Assembly: GCA_030606215.1 (NCBI GenBank)
Contig: JAUWGW010000020.1
Coordinates: 1 to 30,156, forward strand
Direction of reading: 5' to 3'
Source of the DNA: a bacterium
GTDB taxonomy: Bacteria > NPL-UPA2 > JAUVJM01
DNA: 30,156 nucleotides
This document shows, one piece after another, positions 14,996 to 22,552 of this stretch. Within the stretch, counting starts at the first letter, position 1; each line of letters opens with the position of its first letter. The translations under genes were made by a program, and so were the position numbers. Under the pieces are notes generated by a model, which was not told the origin of the DNA, did no database searches, and was given only the letters and a program-made list of their open reading frames with translations.

Positions 14996-16099
14996 TTATC
15001 CTCCAAGCTCTCTTCCTGCCTCATACATAGTGACTATATTCTCCAGCGGGATATCCGGTTGAAGATTATGACTTGGAGCTAAAATAAAACCTCCACCTTT
15101 TCCCAGGATTTCAATGCGCGCTTTTATCTCTTCTCTTATCTCTTCCTGTGTTCCTAATGGTAAGGTTTTCTGCACGTCTATAGAACCATGAAAAGAAAGG
15201 TCTTCCCCAAAATCTTCTTTTAATCCTTTTGGGTCCATCCCCTTTGCCCGGGTCTGAATCGGATTTAAAATATCCAGACCAATCTCAACAAAATCAGGAA
15301 TGAATTCTCTTACACCTCCGCAGGAATGGAGCATAACTTTTACTCCATACTTATGGCCGAGAGCGATTAGCTCTTTAAGCCCTGGCTTAAAGAACTTACG
15401 AAACATTTCCAAGCTGAGCATCGGTCCGTTCTCTGTGCCAAAGTCATCCCCAAGCATAAAAATATCAATCTTAGAAGCCGATAGTTCTAAAATTCTCCGG
15501 GCATGTTTTAGATGGAACTCTAAGAGTTGCGCAATCAGGCTATGAGCTATTTGGGGATTCAAACTCAAATCCATTAAAAGATTCTGCATCCCCCGCAGAT
15601 ACATTGCTAATTTGAAAATACTTGCCCGGGTTGTTATTCTATCCCCGGTTAAGATAAGAGCAAAATTATCATATTTCCGACATTCCTTAGAAAATCCTTC
15701 ATAGTCAAAGGACTCTACCCCCGGCCAGGAATGATTTTCTATTTCCTGGACATCGTTCGCTTCTGACAATGGCGATTCTACCACTTCTAAGTAACTGCCT
15801 TTCTCCCAATCAATCCTTTTCCTTCTCACTCCCCAGATATCTTTATAAGTTCCATCCGGCAACCTCTGCTGGATGCTTCCATCTGCTTCTTCCCTAAAAT
15901 CCTTACCTGTATATTTCGGTTTTATATAGCAGATGTCAACATTCAACTTCTTTAATAATTCACTCTCATTCCTTAAGTTGAAATGTCGGAGAAGTTGGTT
16001 GGTAGTCTCAGGAACTGCCCAGTAATCTAAAGGGACCCGGTCAGGTTCCTTATGACTTAGAGAAAAAAGGACTCTTTCCTTGGAATTCATCTCTTCCAT
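14996..16099 (-). CDS. Uroporphyrinogen decarboxylase-like (URO-D family) protein
   Basis: The 367-residue TIM-barrel protein resembles the URO-D / MtaA-like methyltransferase family rather than true HemE. It begins with MNSKERVLFSLSHKEPDRVP. It also has LILTGDRITT, the segment IFMLGDDFGTENGPMLSLEM, VMLHSCGGVREFIPDFVEIG, DILNPIQTRAKGMDPKGL and LSFHGSIDVQKTLPLG. The His-Cys of HSCGG is where zinc ligands occur in MtaA-type relatives. Such proteins are often found in sugar-utilisation regions of uncultured bacteria, with unknown substrate. ATG 16099 is chosen because AGG lies at suitable spacing; ATG 16090 is an alternative. It is convergent with the broken isomerase (17 bp apart) and divergent from htrA. 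Confidence 0.8.
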   Translation of the reverse strand: MEEMNSKERVLFSLSHKEPDRVPLDYWAVPETTNQLLRHFNLRNESELLKKLNVDICYIKPKYTGKDFREEADGSIQQRLPDGTYKDIWGVRRKRIDWEKGSYLEVVESPLSEANDVQEIENHSWPGVESFDYEGFSKECRKYDNFALILTGDRITTRASIFKLAMYLRGMQNLLMDLSLNPQIAHSLIAQLLEFHLKHARRILELSASKIDIFMLGDDFGTENGPMLSLEMFRKFFKPGLKELIALGHKYGVKVMLHSCGGVREFIPDFVEIGLDILNPIQTRAKGMDPKGLKEDFGEDLSFHGSIDVQKTLPLGTQEEIREEIKARIEILGKGGGFILAPSHNLQPDIPLENIVTMYEAGRELGG

Positions 16100-16248
16100 T
16101 ATTTACCTATCTCCATTGACACTACCCGTGTTTATCTGTGGTTACATATTATCATAACTTCCCCACAAAACAAGAAAAATGCATCTTCCATAAAGCTTAA
16201 CAGATTGAAATCAGGCAAAAATCAGGTGACAAAAGGTGGAAAAATTTC

Positions 16249-16278
16249 TTGCCTTTTAGAGAAAGTTGGTGATAATAT
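16249..16278 (+). promoter_or_regulatory. Candidate promoter of htrA
   Basis: TTGCCT (16249-16254), an 18-base spacer and TAATAT (16273-16278) lie about 30 bases before ATG 16310. Its position supports that start over the upstream ATGs of the same frame. The divergent 16100-16248 stretch shows nothing else recognisable. Confidence 0.45.
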
Positions 16279-16309
16279 TAGCCAAGGCCGTTATATGGAG
16301 GGTAATGCT

Positions 16310-17773
16310 ATGTCGGTTAAAGCTGTTAGTTTTTTTTATCGTGTAGTTTCGTACGTGGTAGTTGGTGGAATCAGTCTTATGATAGGAATGGCTGTGGGAG
16401 AGAGTCCATCTGATGATGCGGTGGTGGATTCAAAGCCGGTTTCTGATAGTCCGTTTATTGGGGTGGCCGAGAAGGTGAAACCTGCTGTTGTGCAGATCAC
16501 CACTTCAAAAGTGGTCAAGTATCGTTACTGGGACCCTTTTGAGGATTTTTTTGGAGGGCAGTTTGAACAACTCTTCCCTGATTTTTTCGGCCGTCAGCGC
16601 AAAAGACCACAACGGGAATATAAGAGAAAACAGGAGGGGCTTGGCTCAGGATTTATAATTGGTAAGGAAGGATACATTCTGACAAATTACCATGTCATAA
16701 AAGATGTGGATGAAATTCAGGTTAAACTGTTGGATGAAAAGAAACCATATACTGCGGAAATAGTTGGCGAACCGGATGTCGCTACTGACATTGCTGTTCT
16801 TAAAATTGAACCGCGCCGAAAGTTAACTGTAGCTAAGCTCGGTGATTCAGATAAGTTAAGGGTAGGCGAATGGGTCATGGCAATTGGAAATCCTTTCGGG
16901 TTGGAAGAAACTGTGACTATCGGAGTAATCAGCGCAAAAGGTCGTTCAGGATTTTCGGGAATGCCCAGATTCCAGGATTTTATCCAGACAGATGCATCTA
17001 TTAACCTTGGCAACAGTGGCGGGCCGCTTGTAAATATTAATGGTGAGGTAGTAGGGATAAATACATTTATTATCTCACCGTATGTTGCTCAGGGGTTAGG
17101 TTTTGCAATTCCAATTAATATGGCGAAAAAGGTGCATGAGAAAATACTTAAGCATGGACGGGTTGTTCGCGGTTACCTTGGAATCATCCCTCAGGACATT
17201 GACCCCGCAATGGCAAAACAGTGGAAACTTTCAGGTGAGGGGGGAGTTGTTGTAGCTGATGTTGAAGATGGCACTCCTGCAAGCCGTGCGGGGTTGAAAG
17301 TTCAGGATGTGATTATTGAGTTTGACGGGAGAGAAGTGATAGATGAAGACCAGTTCAGGAAGATGGTTGCTGATACACCTGTTGGGAAGGAAGTTGAGAT
17401 AAAAGTCATAAGAAATGGGAAAGAAGAAGTCCTTAAAGCTAAGATTGGGGAGCTGCCATCTGAGAGAAGGGTTGGCAGAAGGGAAGAGGAGAAGTTAGGG
17501 CTTGGACTTACGGTTCGTGAGATTACACCTTCAATGGCTGAGCGGTATGACCTGGGAGAGACTCGCGGTGTGATTGTCGTGGATGTAGAGGGTGGAAGCC
17601 CTGCTGATGGGAAAATTCAGCCCGGGGATATTATTAAGGAGATAAACAACTGTAAGGTTAAGAATATGGAAGATTATCTCTCTGCGCTGGATGAGGTTAA
17701 GCCGGGTGAGGATGTAATCTTCCTTATCAGACGGGGGAAATATACTACATTTGTTGTAATCAGGACAGAATAA
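16310..17773 (+). CDS. htrA: HtrA/Deg-family periplasmic serine protease
   Basis: HtrA proteins degrade or refold misfolded envelope proteins. From ATG 16310 (GGAGGG seven bases upstream) the protein has 487 residues. It has an N-terminal hydrophobic segment (VVSYVVVGGISLMIGMAVGE) that anchors or exports it. The trypsin-like domain has an intact catalytic triad: His128 (TNYHVIKD), Asp160 (ATDIAVLKI) and Ser236 (NLGNSGGPLV). Two PDZ domains follow: GYLGIIPQDI...GTPASRAGLKVQDVIIEFDG, and LGLTVREITP...SPADGKIQPGDIIKEIN. The frame is open back to 16205, but the upstream part lacks a ribosome binding site. recX begins 21 bp after the stop. Confidence 0.95.
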   Translation: MSVKAVSFFYRVVSYVVVGGISLMIGMAVGESPSDDAVVDSKPVSDSPFIGVAEKVKPAVVQITTSKVVKYRYWDPFEDFFGGQFEQLFPDFFGRQRKRPQREYKRKQEGLGSGFIIGKEGYILTNYHVIKDVDEIQVKLLDEKKPYTAEIVGEPDVATDIAVLKIEPRRKLTVAKLGDSDKLRVGEWVMAIGNPFGLEETVTIGVISAKGRSGFSGMPRFQDFIQTDASINLGNSGGPLVNINGEVVGINTFIISPYVAQGLGFAIPINMAKKVHEKILKHGRVVRGYLGIIPQDIDPAMAKQWKLSGEGGVVVADVEDGTPASRAGLKVQDVIIEFDGREVIDEDQFRKMVADTPVGKEVEIKVIRNGKEEVLKAKIGELPSERRVGRREEEKLGLGLTVREITPSMAERYDLGETRGVIVVDVEGGSPADGKIQPGDIIKEINNCKVKNMEDYLSALDEVKPGEDVIFLIRRGKYTTFVVIRTE

Positions 17774-17794
17774 TTCATTATGCTTTAGAAATTT

Positions 17795-18292
17795 ATGGGC
17801 AGTGAAAAATTTCAAGAAAGGTTGACGAAAGCAAAGAACTATGTGTATCGTCTTCTTGCTTATCGCTCGCGGAGCTGCCGGGAAGTCAGGGAGAGATTAA
17901 AGAAGAAAGGGTTCTCTAAGAAGATAATTGAGGGAACAGTTAAAGAACTTGAGGAGCTAAACTATCTCAACGATAGGGAATTCTCATCCACATGGGTTGA
18001 TATGAAACTATCTGCAAATCCCTGCGGCAAGAGATTAATTGAGCATGAATTGAGGATGAAAGGAATAGATGAAGAAATTATAAGAGATGTTACTGAGAAG
18101 GCTTACGGGGTGAGGGATGAGGGAAAAATTGCATATGCCCTTGCTCTCAGGAAACTGCAAAAATATACAGACCTTGATGATAAGAAGAAGTGGCAAAGAC
18201 TTTATAATTTGCTTGCAAGAAGAGGTTTCCCTCTTGAACTTGTGCGCGGTGTTCTTAGCAAAGTTCTCACAGAGGATGAAAGAGATGAATGA
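17795..18292 (+). CDS. recX: Regulatory protein RecX
   Basis: RecX binds the RecA filament and limits its extension. The 165-residue protein shows the three-helix repeat pattern of the family: YVYRLLAYRSRSCREVRERL, KKGFSKKIIEGTVKELEELN, YLNDREFSSTWVDMKL, KRLIEHELRMKGIDEEII, and a final repeat with NLLARRGFPLELVRGVL. It follows htrA by 21 bp, not recA, which is about 7.4 kb upstream. The long distance suggests that material was inserted between an ancestral recA-recX pair, although the two genes are also unlinked in many bacteria. Confidence 0.9.
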   Translation: MGSEKFQERLTKAKNYVYRLLAYRSRSCREVRERLKKKGFSKKIIEGTVKELEELNYLNDREFSSTWVDMKLSANPCGKRLIEHELRMKGIDEEIIRDVTEKAYGVRDEGKIAYALALRKLQKYTDLDDKKKWQRLYNLLARRGFPLELVRGVLSKVLTEDERDE

Positions 18293-18403
18293 ATTCCCTT
18301 TTTCCCGGATTATAAGGTTTATGGGAAAGCGGGAAGTCTATTTTATAATGTTGCTAAACCGAAATGTTTTTTCCTGTATCCCGTGTAAATGCAAAAGGGA
18401 ATT
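18292..18403. repeat. Long-range inverted repeat after recX
   Basis: AATTCCCTTTT (18292-18302, starting at the end of recX) is the exact reverse complement of AAAAGGGAATT (18393-18403). The second arm is followed by TTTTT. Several smaller complementary pieces lie between. It could be a terminator with a long loop or a structured RNA; the evidence is weak. Confidence 0.3.
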
Positions 18404-18414
18404 TTTTTAGAGTT

Positions 18415-18446
18415 TGTGTCCGCACGAGCGGGCAGGCATTTTTTAC
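18415..18446. repeat. GTCCGCACGAGCGG hairpin followed by a T-run
   Basis: CCGC-ACGA-GCGG (18420-18431) forms a 4-bp stem, and ATTTTTTA follows 7 bases later. It resembles a degenerate copy of a dispersed CTGTCCGC-loop-GCGGACAG type repeat. It may act as a weak terminator just before the next promoter. Confidence 0.3.
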
Positions 18447-18474
18447 TTGACAAACTTTTAGGGTATGGTACAAT
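18447..18474 (+). promoter_or_regulatory. Near-consensus promoter of the PEP-CTERM gene
   Basis: TTGACA (18447-18452), a 16-base spacer and TACAAT (18469-18474) are followed by AGGAGG (18491-18496) and the ATG at 18503, giving a complete and compact expression signal. Confidence 0.6.
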
Positions 18475-18502
18475 CTTTAGGGTAAGATAGAGGAGGAAGA
18501 AA

Positions 18503-19336
18503 ATGCATAGGAAAATAGTAATGGCAGTTTTTATGGTTACAGTTTTGTGCTTGGGTCTTTCAGCCAGCTTTGCTTGGGCGTATAATCTTCCCTGGGACTT
18601 CACAGCCCCATATACCAGTGACGCCAACACGGTAGGTCTGTGGCACCTGGACGACAGCACAGGCAGTACTATAGCGGTTAACTCATCCGGCAACGGCAGC
18701 GTTTTGGATGGAACCTTGGTGGACCTCGACCCGGACAACGATTGGGTAGCAGGCAAATTCGGCGGAGCCATCGATTTGAGCGGGACAGCAGGTTACATCG
18801 ATGTTGCTAGTAACCAGTTCTTGGATATCGCTGCCAACCTTACCGTGGAGTGCTGGGTAAAACGGGACGATAGCGCTTGGGTCTCCGCCTGGGAGGACAT
18901 AGTGAGCAGGGAGGGTTCTACCTCAGGCTATTTGTTGCGATATTATATGTACCAGCCTGCTTGCACTGTCGGCATCCAGACATCCACCGGGCGACAGTCG
19001 CTCAGAGTCGACCGGTATACTCCCGGCTGGACCGGCGCAATACTGGATGACCAACTGTGGCACCATCTGGCTATGACCTATATTGGCGACATCCTCAAGC
19101 TCTACGTTGACGGAGACCTCGTGGGAAGCACGACGGCACCTGAGGCAAACTGCCCCATCTACCCCAGCGGCAAGCCGGTTCGCATGGGCAATAACGCTTG
19201 GGTGGGAGGCCGTCCTTTCCCGGGGCAGATAGACGAGGTGCGCGTCCGTGAGATCATCCCTGAACCATCTGCGCTGTTACTTTTAGGAGGGGGATTATTA
19301 GGCTTATTACTTTTTGGGTGGAAGTCAAAGAAGTAA
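18503..19336 (+). CDS. LamG-domain protein with PEP-CTERM sorting signal
   Basis: This 277-residue exported protein has an N-terminal signal peptide (MHRKIVMAVFMVTVLCLGLS then ASFAWA). A LamG/concanavalin-like domain covers about residues 38-250, with DANTVGLWHLDD, FGGAIDLSGTAGYIDV, LTVECWVKRDD, LWHHLAMTYIGDILKLYVDG and PFPGQIDEVRVRE. The protein ends in the PEP-CTERM tripartite tail IPEPSALLLLGGGLLGLLLF followed by GWKSKK. Such tails are recognised by exosortase for attachment to the surface or extracellular matrix; no exosortase is in the window. The gene has its own promoter and a strong Shine-Dalgarno sequence, and it is visibly richer in G+C than recX or the following operon. Its LamG domain is related to that of the 1005-aa glycosidase at 25054-28071. 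It is likely a carbohydrate-binding surface protein; the ligand is unknown. Confidence 0.88.
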   Translation: MHRKIVMAVFMVTVLCLGLSASFAWAYNLPWDFTAPYTSDANTVGLWHLDDSTGSTIAVNSSGNGSVLDGTLVDLDPDNDWVAGKFGGAIDLSGTAGYIDVASNQFLDIAANLTVECWVKRDDSAWVSAWEDIVSREGSTSGYLLRYYMYQPACTVGIQTSTGRQSLRVDRYTPGWTGAILDDQLWHHLAMTYIGDILKLYVDGDLVGSTTAPEANCPIYPSGKPVRMGNNAWVGGRPFPGQIDEVRVREIIPEPSALLLLGGGLLGLLLFGWKSKK

Positions 19337-19358
19337 TAACTGGAAATGATGTTTTTTT

Positions 19359-20279
19359 CTAACTCTCTAAAATCTTAAGACACCGTTTCAAAGAGTTTTC
19401 GCTCGGCTCTTTTTCCTTTATCTGTAATACAATTTCCCCTTGAAATCTTTTTTTCCTCAATAGATTTAACACAGCCCTATAATCCCGGGCAGTATAGAAA
19501 CCATCCCATAAGGGTTGATGCAGAAGTAAACGGTGCCAAACTTTGTTGTAGGGACCTGGATGGTTTGCAAGATAGACTATTTCTAAATCGTGCTTCATAT
19601 AGAATGCAATAACGTCTTCCAGCCGGTATTCAGTGACACCGTTAGCCACTGCTTCATTGGCCGTGTCAAGAGCCCAAGATACCCGGTTCTTCAACTTTGC
19701 GTGGAGCTTTTTGATTACTTCTTCTTCATCCGGCCAAGCCCGCCAGGGCCAGACATAACGTTCCACCACCCTGTTTTTATCGGGTGGTAAACCATCCCAG
19801 GGAATCCAGCGCCTGCCGGGTACATTAAGAAGTACTACCTTTTTGCTCGAAGCTGCCGCGTACCGGAGTATCTCGGAAAGAGCAGTGAAATAGCGCTCAT
19901 TCTGTTTGGTGTAAGGTTTAAAGTCCTCTGTGCTTGTACCGGTGTCACAGACTACCACAGGACATTGAAGATTGCAGGCATAATCCAAGCACTGCTTAAC
20001 GTGTGCAATGGCGTTATTACGCTCTTTGTCACTGAAGGCTGCAAGGTTTCCAAGGTTGATCGGCACCAAGTCGGTAACTGCATTGATTGAGGTACAGTTA
20101 ATGCCTTCCCCTGCTAGGAATTTTGTAAGTTCCTTGAATTGAACGGCAGAAAGCTCTTTCAAGGTAAGGCCGGTAAACTCTACCTTCCTGAAACCTAACT
20201 TCGCCAATCTCCTGGCAGCAGAAGACAGGGTATCCTGATAGAAATAGGAAGCGTTAATGCCAAGTTTTCCGTTATTCAC
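19359..20279 (-). CDS. Sugar phosphate isomerase/epimerase-like TIM-barrel protein
   Basis: The 306-residue protein resembles the AP-endonuclease-2 / xylose-isomerase-like superfamily. It shows LGINASYFYQDTLSSAARRL, LGFRKVEFTGLTLKEL (strand 1-2 Glu), LDYACNLQCPVVVCDTGTST, WALDTANEAVANG (the Asp-x-x-Asn metal-site region) and a late segment GEIVLQIKEKE. It has no signal peptide, so it is cytoplasmic. The GTG start overlaps the stop of the 747-aa gene by 4 bp. It is the last gene of the six-gene operon, where it probably processes a released sugar. The exact reaction cannot be assigned. It ends 22 bp from the convergent PEP-CTERM gene. Confidence 0.75.
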   Translation of the reverse strand: MNNGKLGINASYFYQDTLSSAARRLAKLGFRKVEFTGLTLKELSAVQFKELTKFLAGEGINCTSINAVTDLVPINLGNLAAFSDKERNNAIAHVKQCLDYACNLQCPVVVCDTGTSTEDFKPYTKQNERYFTALSEILRYAAASSKKVVLLNVPGRRWIPWDGLPPDKNRVVERYVWPWRAWPDEEEVIKKLHAKLKNRVSWALDTANEAVANGVTEYRLEDVIAFYMKHDLEIVYLANHPGPYNKVWHRLLLHQPLWDGFYTARDYRAVLNLLRKKRFQGEIVLQIKEKEPSENSLKRCLKILES

Positions 20280-22519
20280 GATTCCCTTTCAATGAATTGC
20301 ACTACTGGTTTATCCAAGATGAGTTCAAGGATGTACATGTTGAAGTCAGCGTTGTCTCCCGGAAAGAGAGTAAGTGATACAGCCCCGTCTGTTATCGGCA
20401 ATTGCTTCTCCTGGTGCATAAGGTCAAGTGCCCGGATAATTTTTGCTTCTTTTGCCTGTAGCTGGAGATAGGCAACGACCGGTTCATTGTTGATAATTGT
20501 TACCACCAGTTTATCGGGTTTATCGGTAACATTGGTCAGGTACTGCACCTTCACAGTACGTTCCGCCTTTACCTTTCCATTGTCCGGGTCAAGCGAGGCG
20601 GTGATATCTAGGAGATTGCAGTCCTCAATGATGTCGAAAACAACTTCTTTTACCCCTTCTAGGAGACGGTACGGAGAACCGATTGGTTTGTCCAAGAAAG
20701 AGAGGGTGGTCGTGTCATTGTCCGGGTTTCCGCCGATTATCGGGTGGGACTCGGCTATCCGGCAGGTCAGGCCGAAGGGAACAATAACGGTAATAATTTT
20801 ACCTTTTCCCACACGATTACTGACTACCAGCGGTTTACGTTTGCCGGTTTCAAGGAGAACTTTGATCCTGGATGTAACCACTTCCGAAGCAGCAAAAGGC
20901 AGTTCCCTGTGAAGCTTTTTTGTCTTCACGTTGCGGCTTTCTCTTTCTTTTGTTTCCTTTCCCACCCATTTGATGCCGCTGAGTTTAAGTGCTTCTTCAC
21001 TTAACTGCGGTAGGCTCCAGATGACAATCCCGCCTTTTTTTACGAAGTCGGAAATCTTTCTGAGAAGTTTGCCTTTGACGGAAATTTCTCCCAGCACCGG
21101 CACCACTTGGTATCGGGACAGAATTTCAGGCCTGACATCGGAAAGGAGCACATCAGCGATATCGCCATGCGGGGTTGGCGTGAGAAAACCGCGACCGTCC
21201 CGGTAGTATGGACAGTTCTGATAACCCGGGTACATCTCCCGTAAGAAAAGGTCAATCTGGTGATCTCCCCTTTCGTAAGGGATACCTCCCCAGACAGTAT
21301 AAAATGAATCCGAATAAAAATGTCTGGGAGGGGCCCAGCCAGAATAAAAGTCAAGTAGAACAGCTGCAGGACAGTATTGGACCCCCCGGCGTCTTTCATT
21401 CTTAATACAAAAAGATGTTGCCTGTAATTGCATCTTACCAAGAGGGCTAAGATACTCCATCCTTGCCTCGGGAGCAATATCTTTCTCTTTATCTTTATCT
21501 GCAGAGGGAATAGAAGGTTGAGACGGACCTGCCGGACGAAAGAACTGTGACGTCTCCAGAGCTTCGATATTAACACCATAAATAAATAAGGTATACCATA
21601 CCCGTTTGATTAGACTCATAGAAGGACCTCTGTCCGGGCCTCCCTGAGCATGAGGGTTGCCTTTGCCCATATCAAAACCGCTCCTGTAATTTAAATCCCT
21701 GAATTTATCATCTTCAAAACTCTTATAACCGAACATATCAAATATACTGATACCGGCCATCCATAATTTCTGATACTGCCTGGCCGCTCCCCGCACCCAA
21801 GCTGCCCACATCGGCACACTCGGTAAACCTTGAATAAACTCGGCACCTATCATCCGGTGACTATCCATCTTAGCAAAGTAATGAGGATAGGTCAGACCGC
21901 AGAGAACATTGGCATAATTCTTCAAGTCAGAAAGAAATGGTTTAAACCAGCATAGGAAATACTCGTAAACCTCCTTCCGGCTAACCGGTGCCGGCCAGAT
22001 ACGCGTGCTTTGCCAGAACCATCGGCCATCATTCTCTCCGTTATCCCAGCCTAAGAAGTATTTACCTAACCTTTCGGTCAGGTAATTATGGGCCTCATCC
22101 GGAATTACCCATGATGAGCCTCCCTTAGTTCCCTTTTTACATCCGGGTATCGTACCCCAGCAGTCAAAGACATATAACTTTCTTTTTTCGACCTCATCCA
22201 TAGCTTTTTTCCAATTGTTAGCTCCCAAAAAATTGATATTCAGCCATAAGACAGGGCCGAAATTGTGAGTTAAAAGATTTTTGCTTGATTCGCCTGGTTT
22301 CAAGGCTGGATTATGCCACTGGTCAAGATCCTGCCGCATTTTGTTCAGGTCTATCTTGTTATCATCCCTTCCAAAATTACGCATTCCGGCTGTCAGATAT
22401 GTCCCACCTAAATCTTTTGGGGTTACCGGTTTGATGGACCTCTTCTGATAACTTTTATCCGATGCTGGGTCAATAGGCCGATTCCAGACTAATGGTAGAC
22501 TCTTAAAATCTTTTACCAT
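20276..22519 (-). CDS. Uncharacterised 747-aa protein with GH42-like two-domain layout
   Basis: I do not recognise a defined family. The N-terminal 440 residues read like a TIM barrel with many aromatics, for example VLWLNINFLGANNWKKAMDE, RKLYVFDCWGTIPGC and LGWDNGENDGRWFWQSTRIW. From about residue 385 to 540 there is a Rossmann/GATase-like domain similar in layout to the trimerisation domain of GH42 beta-galactosidases: QYCPAAVLLDFYSGWAPPRH, ADVLLSDVRPEILSRYQVVP and KISDFVKKGGIVIWSLPQL. A beta-rich tail follows. No signal peptide is visible. GGAG lies suitably before the ATG. Its place between a GH78 rhamnosidase and an isomerase-like gene suggests a glycoside-cleaving or related role. This is an inference and the catalytic residues are not identified. 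Confidence 0.7.
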   Translation of the reverse strand: MVKDFKSLPLVWNRPIDPASDKSYQKRSIKPVTPKDLGGTYLTAGMRNFGRDDNKIDLNKMRQDLDQWHNPALKPGESSKNLLTHNFGPVLWLNINFLGANNWKKAMDEVEKRKLYVFDCWGTIPGCKKGTKGGSSWVIPDEAHNYLTERLGKYFLGWDNGENDGRWFWQSTRIWPAPVSRKEVYEYFLCWFKPFLSDLKNYANVLCGLTYPHYFAKMDSHRMIGAEFIQGLPSVPMWAAWVRGAARQYQKLWMAGISIFDMFGYKSFEDDKFRDLNYRSGFDMGKGNPHAQGGPDRGPSMSLIKRVWYTLFIYGVNIEALETSQFFRPAGPSQPSIPSADKDKEKDIAPEARMEYLSPLGKMQLQATSFCIKNERRRGVQYCPAAVLLDFYSGWAPPRHFYSDSFYTVWGGIPYERGDHQIDLFLREMYPGYQNCPYYRDGRGFLTPTPHGDIADVLLSDVRPEILSRYQVVPVLGEISVKGKLLRKISDFVKKGGIVIWSLPQLSEEALKLSGIKWVGKETKERESRNVKTKKLHRELPFAASEVVTSRIKVLLETGKRKPLVVSNRVGKGKIITVIVPFGLTCRIAESHPIIGGNPDNDTTTLSFLDKPIGSPYRLLEGVKEVVFDIIEDCNLLDITASLDPDNGKVKAERTVKVQYLTNVTDKPDKLVVTIINNEPVVAYLQLQAKEAKIIRALDLMHQEKQLPITDGAVSLTLFPGDNADFNMYILELILDKPVVQFIERES

Positions 22520-22552
22520 AATTTTCTCCGGTATGAGTGTCTGCCTCTATCT

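Noticed and set aside
20487-20912. 141-aa plus-strand ORF within the 747-aa gene
   Set aside because: It is a Ser/Thr/Arg-rich shadow frame of a well-supported minus-strand gene.
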